Shown: positions 1-6,015, counted from the stretch's first letter. The stretch is DNA of 6,086 bases from Deltaproteobacteria bacterium (GCA_019309815.1 JAFDFO010000131.1:1-6086), one strand, 5' to 3'. Notes: generated by a model not told the origin, from the letters alone. Numbers and translations: made by a program.

Positions 1-1016
1 GGCCTTCGGCTAATGTTCTCAACACTAGCATTGACGAGTTTTTCATTCGGAACAGCAACCAAGTGGCCGGTCAATGTGCGAATCCGAGAACTCCTGAACC
101 CGACCGATTCCACGACCCCATCGTATTTGTCAACTACGATTCTCTCCCCTACTTGGAACGGCTTATCAAACAGGATAGTGAGTGTACCAAAGAAGTTGGC
201 AATAGGTTCTCTTGCGGCCAATGCTATTGCCAGGCCGCCTATCCCCAGCGAGGCAAGCAGGGGGCCAATCTTAACTCCGGTAAGGTTTTGAACTAAGATG
301 ATGCCACCGATCACAATGATGAAAACCCTAAGGGTTTTTCCTACGAGGGGGGCCAATACGTCATCTATGGTACTTTCCGACGCATTTGCCCACTTTCTGA
401 GTTGAATGTCGATTATGCCGACCAGACGATAGACGAACCAGATAATAGCGAAGGCGCCTGCGATGTTGGCAGCTTTCTGGGCAACAAGCTGGACAAGATT
501 CGTACCCTCTGCGGTCAGGAAATGGATAAACAATGGAGAAAGAGCCCAATAGATCCCGTAGGCCCAGATAAAGAGGGAAAGAGGCTTGGCTAAGGCGGAA
601 AGGAGCAGCTCTTTCCACGAGATAGCCCCTTCGGGCGGTACAATCCTGCGCACTTGGGCTCGGATGATCCATGTTATGATACGTTCCCCAACGATTACTG
701 TGAACAGCAAGAAGAGACAAATGCCGAACTTCAGCCATGAAATGCCCGCAAAGACTTCAGCACCGACCCAACTCCCCATATGTGATGTGGCCTTTTCACC
801 CAATCGATCGATGCTTTTACCCATCTTTTCGCCAGTCTCATCAATTAGGGTCTTCTCGACTGGTGTTGCCTCATGCTCGGTCGGAGACGAGGTCACCCTG
901 GCGGCTCCTGGCCCCTGTACTTGTTGCTCGCTTTGGCTAAGAGCATCGTAGGGGTTGGACAATTGGGGAAGGAAAGTCAATAAGCAAACCAACCACAGAA
1001 TACGTTTTACGTTCAT
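1..1016 (-). CDS. MscS-family mechanosensitive ion channel, 3' end cut by window edge
   Basis: Membrane channel that opens under membrane tension and releases solutes during osmotic downshock. The 338 codons present run without interruption off the left edge. The start ATG at 1016 is preceded by AAAGGTG (1024-1030) with 7 bases of spacing. Residues 1-25 look like a signal peptide (MNVKR, then hydrophobic 6-19). Residues 26-88 are hydrophilic and probably periplasmic. Hydrophobic helices lie near 93-118, 137-160, 182-203 and 228-247. They are followed by the Gly/Ala-rich pore helix of MscS (about 248-283, with GPLLASLGIGGLAIALAARE) and then the beta domain, with DKPFQVGERI at 284-293 and VPNEKLVNASVENISRR at 322-338. 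The distal beta domain and the C-terminal cage are outside the window. The extra N-terminal helices and signal peptide make it one of the larger MscS-like proteins rather than a close E. coli MscS equivalent. The family call is firm; the subfamily and gating properties are not known. Confidence 0.95.
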   Translation of the reverse strand, partial: MNVKRILWLVCLLTFLPQLSNPYDALSQSEQQVQGPGAARVTSSPTEHEATPVEKTLIDETGEKMGKSIDRLGEKATSHMGSWVGAEVFAGISWLKFGICLFLLFTVIVGERIITWIIRAQVRRIVPPEGAISWKELLLSALAKPLSLFIWAYGIYWALSPLFIHFLTAEGTNLVQLVAQKAANIAGAFAIIWFVYRLVGIIDIQLRKWANASESTIDDVLAPLVGKTLRVFIIVIGGIILVQNLTGVKIGPLLASLGIGGLAIALAAREPIANFFGTLTILFDKPFQVGERIVVDKYDGVVESVGFRSSRIRTLTGHLVAVPNEKLVNASVENISRR

Positions 1017-1057
1017 TGCACGGCACCTTTCTGCTAGATTGAACGACTGTTCGACCA

Positions 1058-1076
1058 GACAGGAAATTCCTTTGTC
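1058..1076. promoter_or_regulatory. imperfect dyad in the mscS-like leader, possible operator
   Basis: GACA and AGGAA arms mirror TTCCT and GTC around a central base, with one unpaired base, about 42-60 bases upstream of the channel gene start. It sits where a promoter or operator would be expected, but I found no convincing -35/-10 pair nearby, so its role is a guess. Confidence 0.25.
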
Positions 1077-1168
1077 AGAACGAATACGACCTGTCACACA
1101 GTCCATTTTGGCCAATATAGGGTGAAACAAGGGTGATGGTCAAGGAGGAACGGACTCAATTGAAGATC

Positions 1169-1320
1169 CCTCCAGCAAGCTGGGAGGAATGTTCTGCCTT
1201 ACGGCAGTGCTTCGCAGCGACCGTAAGGAACGCTGCCATTTTCTGATTCGCTCGCTATTGCAGTTCAAGATTTCCGACCAGTACCACCTCTGACACTCGT
1301 CGACAGAGCTTGTCAGGTGG
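1169..1320. repeat. cluster of three imperfect hairpins, possible decayed dispersed (REP-like) repeat
   Basis: The 331-base gap 1017-1347 has no supported gene, but it contains three inverted repeats in a row. Hairpin A (1169-1187) pairs CCTCCAG with CTGGGAGG across CAAG, with one bulged G. Hairpin B (1191-1231) pairs CCTTACGG (1197-1204) with CCGTAAGG (1221-1228), extended by GTT/AAC across a 3-base bulge, with a 16-base loop. Hairpin C (1284-1320) pairs CTGACA with TGTCAG, extended by CCAC/GTGG across a 2-base bulge, with a 15-base loop. Hairpin C begins 28 bases past the mtaB stop and could act in 3'-end formation, but no T tract follows it, so it is not a standard intrinsic terminator. 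Short GC-rich hairpin modules of this type, with a TTCAATTGA-like edge (1155-1164 here), resemble dispersed intergenic repeats of Desulfobacterota. That similarity is from memory and unverified. Confidence 0.45.
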
Positions 1321-1347
1321 AATTCAGGTGGTTGTATGTGGAAAATT

Positions 1348-2661
1348 CTATGGGGCGGAAAGGCACTCGGCAAAAACCTTGCCGCCCTCGACTCTGGTGA
1401 TTCGGGTTTGAACGAGGCGGTTCATCCACTCATCGTCTCCTTCGACAAAGACCGGGATGTAGTTCCTGGTTAGACCCTTGAGACGCCCCGTGATCCTGTC
1501 GCGTCTTCCTTCGATGAGCACCTCGTATGTCGAACCAACCGCCTGCTGGTAAAATTCCCTGCGTTTGGCTTGTCCAATGGCCCGCACATGTTCACACCTC
1601 TTTTTGATTTCCTCTGGCGGGGCCGTGTCCGGAAGAGATGCAGCAGCGGCTTGCTCTATCCTGGAAAACGGAAAAACGTGAAGATATGCAACGGGAAGAT
1701 CTTCGACTAGATTGCATGTCTTCTCAAAGGCCCCTTGTGTCTCCCCTGGAAAGCCCACGAGTACATCAACGCCTATCGCCACGTTGGGCATAAGGCCAAC
1801 GATGTGGTGAATCAGATCCTTGTAATACGCTGATGAATACGGGCGGTTCATGGCCTTGAGCACATCGTCGTCTCCGCTTTGCAGGGGAATGTGAAGGTGC
1901 GGACACACATGCTCAGAGGCTGCAATCAACTTGACGAGATCTTCTGATAACTCGGCCGGTTCAATAGAACTGAGACGAAGGCGCTCCATGCCAGTGGGAC
2001 CGTCGATGGTCTGAATCAAGTCAAGAAGCGAGGTGGGCGGCTCAAGGTCCGCGCCGTAGCGGCCCAGGTTGATCCCGCAAAGGACAGCCTCTTCATACCC
2101 ATGTTCCTTGAGGCTCGTAACTCTCTTTTTGATGACTCCTGGTGTCAGGGATCGGCTCCCCCCACGTGCATGGGGGATGATGCAGTAGGAACAGAACGCA
2201 TCACAACCGTCCTGGATCTTGAGAAACGGTCGGGTTCGGTTCCCAAACTTGGTGAGAGGCATGTCCTGAAAGGGGCGGGGTGTCGATAGATCCTCTACCA
2301 GAGTCGTAACGGGCCCTCGCTCCGTGTAGCCACTGATAAGCTGGACAATCTCGTCTTTGCAGGCATTGCCAATGACGTAGTGGACGTTTTCCATGGCACT
2401 GAAGACCTTCGGAGAGGTCTGGGCATAGCAGCCTGTAACTACGGTCAGGGCTCCCGGGTTGTTTCGGATGGCCTTTCTTGCAGCCTGCCTGGACTGCATA
2501 GCGGCTTTTTGAGTGACTGTACACGTGTTGATAATGCAGAGGTCTGCTGCGGTTCCTTTCTCCGTCGTATTCCACCCTTTGCTTACAAGCTGCTCAGCAA
2601 TCGCTTCAGATTCGTAGCGATTGACCTTGCAGCCCAGGGTAGTGATGGTAAAAAGCTTCAT
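1348..2661 (-). CDS. mtaB: tRNA (N6-threonylcarbamoyladenosine(37)-C2)-methylthiotransferase MtaB
   Basis: Radical-SAM enzyme that converts t6A37 to ms2t6A37 in tRNAs reading ANN codons, using two [4Fe-4S] clusters. The protein is 437 residues from this start. The N-terminal UPF0004 domain begins with TLGCKVNRYE, the MtaB form (MiaB and RimO differ here), and has the three cluster cysteines C11, C47 and C78. The radical-SAM motif CDAFCSYC supplies C153, C157 and C160, followed by IIPHARGGSRSL. A C-terminal TRAM domain for tRNA binding covers about 374-435. The start at 2661 makes an ATGA overlap with the mnmA stop, has the family's usual N-terminus (MKLFTITTLGCK) and lies behind a GGATGGA stretch. 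An upstream ATG at 2670 would add three residues (440 aa). It is the last gene of the ferredoxin-mnmA-mtaB unit and is complete, with all six cluster ligands. Confidence 0.95.
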   Translation of the reverse strand: MKLFTITTLGCKVNRYESEAIAEQLVSKGWNTTEKGTAADLCIINTCTVTQKAAMQSRQAARKAIRNNPGALTVVTGCYAQTSPKVFSAMENVHYVIGNACKDEIVQLISGYTERGPVTTLVEDLSTPRPFQDMPLTKFGNRTRPFLKIQDGCDAFCSYCIIPHARGGSRSLTPGVIKKRVTSLKEHGYEEAVLCGINLGRYGADLEPPTSLLDLIQTIDGPTGMERLRLSSIEPAELSEDLVKLIAASEHVCPHLHIPLQSGDDDVLKAMNRPYSSAYYKDLIHHIVGLMPNVAIGVDVLVGFPGETQGAFEKTCNLVEDLPVAYLHVFPFSRIEQAAAASLPDTAPPEEIKKRCEHVRAIGQAKRREFYQQAVGSTYEVLIEGRRDRITGRLKGLTRNYIPVFVEGDDEWMNRLVQTRITRVEGGKVFAECLSAP

Positions 2662-3734
2662 TCGATCCATCCGCCGCCGAGTACGCGCTCTCCCTCATAA
2701 AAGACAGCTGCCTGACCAGGCGTAATGGCGTACTGGGGTTCGGAGAAATGAACCGTGGCCGAGTCGCCATCAAGGGGCGTCAGGGTCGAATCAACCTCTT
2801 GATGGCGATAACGGATGCGGGTCTTGACTAATATGGGTTTGTCCGGAGGTTTGGCCCCAATCCAGTTGATCTGTGTCACAAGGCACTCTGTGGCTGCTAA
2901 TTCAGATTTGGAGCCTATCACCAGCTGATTCTCTTCCTGGTCGAGACGAAGCACATAGTACGGGGCTGGGCCTGGTATGTTAATCCCTTTGCGCTGTCCT
3001 ATGGTATAGGCATGGAGACCATTGTGACGTCCCAGGGTATCCCCCGTTCTATTGACGATCACCCCGGGCTTGTTGGGAAGTCCTGCATATTTGGAAAGAA
3101 ACTCCTTGTAGTTAGGCTCACCAACAAAGCACAATTCCTGGCTCTCCTCTTCGCGGAAGGACGTGAGACCGAACGACCCCGCCATCTCCCTGACTTGCTT
3201 CTTTGTATAGGTACCCAGTGGAAACACCGCCTGACCCAACTGTTCTTGAGCCAGTCGAGCCAGAAAGTAGGACTGGTCTTTTTCCCGATCTACGCCCTTG
3301 ATTAGATAGAACCGCCCGTTCTCTTCACGGCGTATTCTGGCGTAATGGCCTGTCGCCAGGACTGAGGCACCACGTGCTTTTGCCTCCTCCAGGATGAAAC
3401 CGAATTTGATGCGTTGATTGCAAACCACACACGGGTTGGGCGTTTGTCCTGACCGGTAGGCATCAACAAAGTAGCGAACAACTTCGTTTTCGAAGGCCTC
3501 AGAGCAGTCGATGACTTCAAGGGGAATGCCAATCTGCTCTGCAACCCTTTCAGCCCGGGAATCCAGAGGAGACAGCTGATCGGACGAATCGGTGCCGCCA
3601 GGGGGAGATTCATACCCAGTTCGGAAATGCAATGCGATGACTTGATGGTTTCCCTTCTTAAGAAGGGCAGCTGCAACAGCGGAATCAAGCCCGCCGCTCA
3701 GGGCAACGGCAACATGTTTTTCCATTATAGTCAT
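2658..3734 (-). CDS. mnmA: tRNA 2-thiouridine(34) synthase MnmA, three-cysteine (CxxC) form
   Basis: ATP-dependent thiolase that makes s2U34 in the wobble position of Glu, Gln and Lys tRNAs. It has 358 residues, the normal length. The PP-loop SGGLDS is at 13-18, which adenylates U34. TPNPCVVCNQRIKFG lies at 98-112, ATGHYARI at 127-134, DQSYFLARL at 153-161, ELCFVGE at 200-206 and GQRKG at 246-250, followed by the C-terminal beta-barrel. E. coli MnmA has Asp99-x-x-Cys102 and Cys199. Here the matching residues are C102-x-x-C105 and C202, so the Asp is a Cys and three cysteines face the active site, as in Fe-S-dependent thiolases such as TtuA. The segment at 41-60 (PPGGTDSSDQLSPLDS region) is a lineage-specific variant. 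It starts 36 bases after the ferredoxin gene and overlaps mtaB by 4 bases. No Shine-Dalgarno sequence is visible before this ATG or before the in-frame ATG at 3725 (MEKHVAV), so the exact start is uncertain. Confidence 0.95.
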   Translation of the reverse strand: MTIMEKHVAVALSGGLDSAVAAALLKKGNHQVIALHFRTGYESPPGGTDSSDQLSPLDSRAERVAEQIGIPLEVIDCSEAFENEVVRYFVDAYRSGQTPNPCVVCNQRIKFGFILEEAKARGASVLATGHYARIRREENGRFYLIKGVDREKDQSYFLARLAQEQLGQAVFPLGTYTKKQVREMAGSFGLTSFREEESQELCFVGEPNYKEFLSKYAGLPNKPGVIVNRTGDTLGRHNGLHAYTIGQRKGINIPGPAPYYVLRLDQEENQLVIGSKSELAATECLVTQINWIGAKPPDKPILVKTRIRYRHQEVDSTLTPLDGDSATVHFSEPQYAITPGQAAVFYEGERVLGGGWIE

Positions 3735-3735
3735 T

Positions 3736-3757
3736 GGGCGAGGGGGGAAGGGAAGGG
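3736..3757 (+). other. G-quadruplex motif on the template strand immediately before mnmA
   Basis: The plus strand has four G runs of 3, 6, 3 and 3 with intervening bases CGA, AA and AA, which meets the usual G3+N1-7 quadruplex pattern. It ends one base from the mnmA ATG. On the mRNA side the same stretch is a pyrimidine-rich run of C and U exactly where a ribosome binding site should be. Whether it folds or regulates anything is unknown. Confidence 0.5.
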
Positions 3758-3770
3758 TTGCACAGCCACT

Positions 3771-4199
3771 TTATGTTAGAATTGCGTTTCCAGTGGTGCG
3801 AACTTCCATGGCCCTTGGGGGACAGGCAGGAACGCAGAGGCCGCATACGCTGCATTTTTTCTGCTTGAACTCGACACTCATCTCAGGCCGTTTGACGGAT
3901 AGGGCTCCGGTAGGGCAGACAGCCGTGCAGGCCCCGCAGTGCGTGCATTTTTCTGTGTTGCGCTTGATGTCCTGATCGGCTGCATGTACCAGCACCCCCT
4001 GGTCTTTCAGATATCGAATCCCCTTACTATAGTCCTTCCTGGACCCGGACAGTTCCATGACCATGATGCCCTCTTTGCGGGGGAGTATGGTCGCTTTCAG
4101 GATATTGAAAGTGAGGTTGAATTCACTGGCAAGGAAACAGACGATAGGTTTTTCAACTTCTGATCTTGGGAAGCTAAGTTTGAGCATTCTGGAGTACAT
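3771..4199 (-). CDS. NIL-domain ferredoxin with two [4Fe-4S] clusters
   Basis: Small cytosolic iron-sulfur protein of 142 residues. Residues 1-75 match the NIL domain, an ACT-like fold also found at the end of MetN methionine transporters, here with FNILKATILPRKEGIMVMEL at 31-50. Residues 80-135 hold two ferredoxin motifs: C85-x2-C88-x2-C91-x3-C95-P and C116-x2-C119-x2-C122-x3-C126-P. Each provides the full set of ligands, and the CP ending is typical of bacterial-type 8Fe-8S ferredoxins. The start ATG has AGAGGTG (4205-4211) five bases upstream, and MYSRMLKLSFP fits the usual beginning of the family. In methanogens and sulfate reducers, NIL-ferredoxins are linked to a COG1900 protein that incorporates sulfide into homocysteine; no COG1900 gene is present here. 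Instead it leads an operon of two tRNA sulfur-insertion enzymes, so a role in giving electrons or sulfur to them is inferred. No gene symbol is established. Confidence 0.93.
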   Translation of the reverse strand: MYSRMLKLSFPRSEVEKPIVCFLASEFNLTFNILKATILPRKEGIMVMELSGSRKDYSKGIRYLKDQGVLVHAADQDIKRNTEKCTHCGACTAVCPTGALSVKRPEMSVEFKQKKCSVCGLCVPACPPRAMEVRTTGNAILT

Positions 4200-4265
4200 G
4201 TTGGCACCTCTACCTGTTATTCTACTATACGATAGTTGTTTGGCACGAACCCATCACACGAGTGT

Positions 4266-4294
4266 TTTAAAGCAAAGCAAAGAATGTTTGTCAA
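4266..4294 (-). promoter_or_regulatory. putative sigma-70 promoter of the ferredoxin-mnmA-mtaB operon
   Basis: A perfect -35 TTGACA (4289-4294) is followed after exactly 17 bases by TTTAAA (4266-4271), a -10 matching the consensus at four of six positions. Transcription would begin near 4258, giving a leader of about 60 bases to the ferredoxin gene. The 163-base gap 4200-4362 contains no supported gene or strong terminator, so read-through from the phosphatidyltransferase gene is also possible. Confidence 0.55.
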
Positions 4295-4362
4295 CAGGCT
4301 GTTTCCTGGAATTTCGTAACGGTGCTTCTGTGGGTAGACTGTTTTTGGCCAGAACACGGAAA

Positions 4363-5013
4363 TCACTCATGCAGCGATTGTCTGTAGACGTGGAACATTC
4401 GCTGCAGGGCAGTAAAATTGGCCATGAAGGCAACAATAACGAGGCCGACAAGGAGTTGTTCGGTAATCAGTGCAAGGGTCAACACGATGAAGCGTTCCAG
4501 ACGGGTAAAAATACCCACCCTGCATGAGATACCCAACCCCCCGGCCCTGGCTCGAGCATAACTGACCATGATGGAGCCAACCATGGCCAGAAAGGAAAGC
4601 AGGACAATGACAGAGCGGTCGTGAAAGGTAGCCCACCAAAGTATCCCAAAAAGCACTGCCGCTTCTGCATAACGGTCGATGAACGAATCAAGGAAGGCCC
4701 CGAAGCGTGACTCAAGGCCTGCGGTCCGGGCCAGGGCGCCGTCAAGCGCGTCAAACGGACCGGAAAGCAGAAAGAGCCATCCACCCTGGGAAATGTATCC
4801 GGCAGCTATTGCCACGCCAGACGCTAAAGCTGCGAAGAGGCCGATCATCGATAGGAGGTTGGGTTGTATTCCCAATCGTGCCAGAAGACGAGAGACCGGG
4901 TCGAGGATTACATCGGCCCAGGTCTTCACCCAACCCGTGAGAGTCCAGTATTCGCGGTTTTTGCTTGAAGACCGCTGTTCTTCATGCGCATTTTCACTTT
5001 TGACTAATTTCAA
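4363..5013 (-). CDS. CDP-alcohol phosphatidyltransferase family membrane protein
   Basis: Integral membrane enzyme that transfers a phosphatidyl or related group from a CDP-activated donor to an alcohol. It has 216 residues. The full family signature D-x2-DG-x2-AR-x8-G-x3-D-x3-D is present, with D88, D91, G92, A95, R96, G105, D109 and D113; the aspartates bind the catalytic metals. Hydrophobic segments near 52-72, 77-87, 116-130, 134-152, 173-187 and 186-204 agree with six helices. The stretch SYARARAGGLGISCRVGIF at 151-169, followed by TRLERFIVL, resembles the inositol-phosphate-accepting branch (PIP and archaetidylinositol-phosphate synthases) more than PgsA of the glycerol-phosphate type, but the acceptor cannot be fixed from sequence. 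The ORF opens with TTG at 5013; the only upstream ribosome-binding match is a distant GGAG. A GTG at codon 29 is a possible later start, just before the conserved domain. It lies downstream of mpgP in the same direction, 133 bases away. Confidence 0.9.
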   Translation of the reverse strand: MKLVKSENAHEEQRSSSKNREYWTLTGWVKTWADVILDPVSRLLARLGIQPNLLSMIGLFAALASGVAIAAGYISQGGWLFLLSGPFDALDGALARTAGLESRFGAFLDSFIDRYAEAAVLFGILWWATFHDRSVIVLLSFLAMVGSIMVSYARARAGGLGISCRVGIFTRLERFIVLTLALITEQLLVGLVIVAFMANFTALQRMFHVYRQSLHE

Positions 5014-5063
5014 TGCTCTCGCGCTCCAATTCTGACGAGATCTGGGAATTCCATATGTGAGGC

Positions 5064-5088
5064 GTTCCCTCTATCACGAGGGCGGAAC
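5064..5088. promoter_or_regulatory. stem-loop in the leader of the phosphatidyltransferase gene
   Basis: GTTC plus CCTC pair with GAGG plus GAAC across a 6-base loop, with a 3-base bulge. In the minus-strand transcript it lies between mpgP and the phosphatidyltransferase, about 50 bases before the TTG start. No U tract follows, so attenuation or mRNA stabilisation is more likely than simple termination. The rest of the gap 5014-5146 shows no supported gene. Confidence 0.35.
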
Positions 5089-5142
5089 AATATCAAGGTC
5101 AAAGGAGGGTTACGATGACTTGAGACGGGACAGCAGTAACGC

Positions 5143-5158
5143 GCACTCACAAGAGTGC
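5143..5158. promoter_or_regulatory. perfect 6-bp hairpin spanning the mpgP stop codon
   Basis: GCACTC and GAGTGC pair perfectly around a 4-base loop. On the mRNA the loop (UUGU) and stem include the last sense codons and the UGA stop of mpgP. It lacks a following U run, so it is not a canonical terminator. It could protect the 3' end or pause transcription. Confidence 0.4.
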
Positions 5159-5953
5159 AAGAATCTCTTCGGCCCACCCCTCCGGGCCGGCTTTGCCTGA
5201 ATAGACGGGGTCGAGTTCCTGAATGTGCTGCCATTCTCCTGTCTTTTTCCGGATGACTATTGGCACATCTACATGCCGGAGCATGGGGATATCATTGTCG
5301 CTGTCTCCCAGACCGACAGTCCGGATCGTCCGATCGGTGTATGTCTCCGAGTAGATCCGGCTGAGAATCCGGACGGCCCTTCCCTTATCATTTTGCCCTA
5401 TCAAGTGGTAGAACCGGCCTCCACGGGTGGTCCTGAGCCCCCTCTCTTTCAAGAGACCTGCAAGACGTTCGAGCTGGTCCGGCGTGTCAGAGAACATAAA
5501 GGGTTCCGAATACTCACGTTTTGCAGCCAACCTGGCCTCTTCAAGGGGAAGTCCGCTATGAGTGGCGATTTCTTCAACCGTCATTTCCGAAAATCCCTTC
5601 ATGCGAAAACCTTCCCCCTGCCGGATATCTTCCCAAATGGTGCACAAATCAGCGTATGGCACTCCCAACTCCACCACGTCATAAGGGCCTTTTTGCACGA
5701 AATCCGTACCTGTCAAATCCAAGGTATGATGGGGGATAAGAATAGCGCCACCGTTTTCCGTGATGAACGGGGTGTTAAGACCCATACGGCTACGATAGAC
5801 TTCTATTTCAGCCCGTGTTTTGCTGCTACAAATAATGACAGGGATGGCGTGCGATCTGAGTTGGTCCAGGGCGGGACGGGCAGCCTCGAAGTCATAAGTA
5901 TCATGATCAATAAGCGACCCGTCCAAATCTGTGAAAACGAGCATTTTCTTCAT
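5147..5953 (-). CDS. mpgP: mannosyl-3-phosphoglycerate phosphatase (HAD-IIB)
   Basis: Cytosolic phosphatase that removes phosphate from mannosyl-3-phosphoglycerate to give mannosylglycerate, a compatible solute. It has 268 residues, the normal length. HAD motif I is FTDLDGSLID at 7-16 with nucleophile D9 and acid/base D11. Motif II is CSSKTR at 42-47, followed by ENGGA at 66-70. Between them and motif III lies a type-IIB cap with the family-specific REYSEPF at 146-152 and GGRFYHLIGQNDKGRAV at 178-194, where K190 is the motif III lysine. Motif IV is GLGDSDND at 214-221, with the metal-binding aspartates. The ATG at 5953 has a short AAGG (5960-5963) six bases upstream. Another ATG three codons further in (MLVFTDL) is less likely. 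No synthase is adjacent within the window. Some family members are annotated only as MPGP-related, so the substrate rests on motif matches. Confidence 0.92.
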   Translation of the reverse strand: MKKMLVFTDLDGSLIDHDTYDFEAARPALDQLRSHAIPVIICSSKTRAEIEVYRSRMGLNTPFITENGGAILIPHHTLDLTGTDFVQKGPYDVVELGVPYADLCTIWEDIRQGEGFRMKGFSEMTVEEIATHSGLPLEEARLAAKREYSEPFMFSDTPDQLERLAGLLKERGLRTTRGGRFYHLIGQNDKGRAVRILSRIYSETYTDRTIRTVGLGDSDNDIPMLRHVDVPIVIRKKTGEWQHIQELDPVYSGKAGPEGWAEEILALL

Positions 5954-5986
5954 AACAAGCCTTGAAACATGCCTTCTTATTTGAGG

Positions 5987-6015
5987 AGGTTACATGGACG
6001 GTTGTTCCGTGTCAA
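5987..6015 (-). promoter_or_regulatory. candidate promoter upstream of mpgP
   Basis: A perfect TTGACA (6010-6015) is followed after 17 bases by TAACCT (5987-5992), which matches the -10 consensus at only three of six positions. It lies 34-62 bases upstream of the mpgP ATG. A better -10-like TATACT lies further upstream but has no matching -35. The remaining bases up to the right edge hold no supported gene. Confidence 0.35.

Noticed and set aside
361..951. Open frames of 125 codons (minus, 361-738) and 121 codons (plus, 586-951) within the MscS region
   Set aside because: The uninterrupted MscS frame covers both and carries the family motifs.
1140..1373. 77-codon minus-strand open frame in the mtaB-mscS gap
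   Set aside because: It overlaps the end of mtaB, runs through the three hairpins and has low-complexity, unfamiliar sequence; it looks like a chance frame over the repeat.
4057..4527. 156-codon plus-strand open frame across the ferredoxin gene start, the promoter gap and the phosphatidyltransferase end
   Set aside because: It is antisense to two supported genes and its translation has no recognisable motif.
5010..5234. 74-codon minus-strand frame between mpgP and the phosphatidyltransferase
   Set aside because: It largely overlaps the mpgP end in another frame, has no family resemblance and no clear ribosome binding site.
5225..5965. 246-codon plus-strand open frame opposite mpgP
   Set aside because: It lies almost entirely antisense to a gene with every motif of its family, and its translation shows no recognisable domain.
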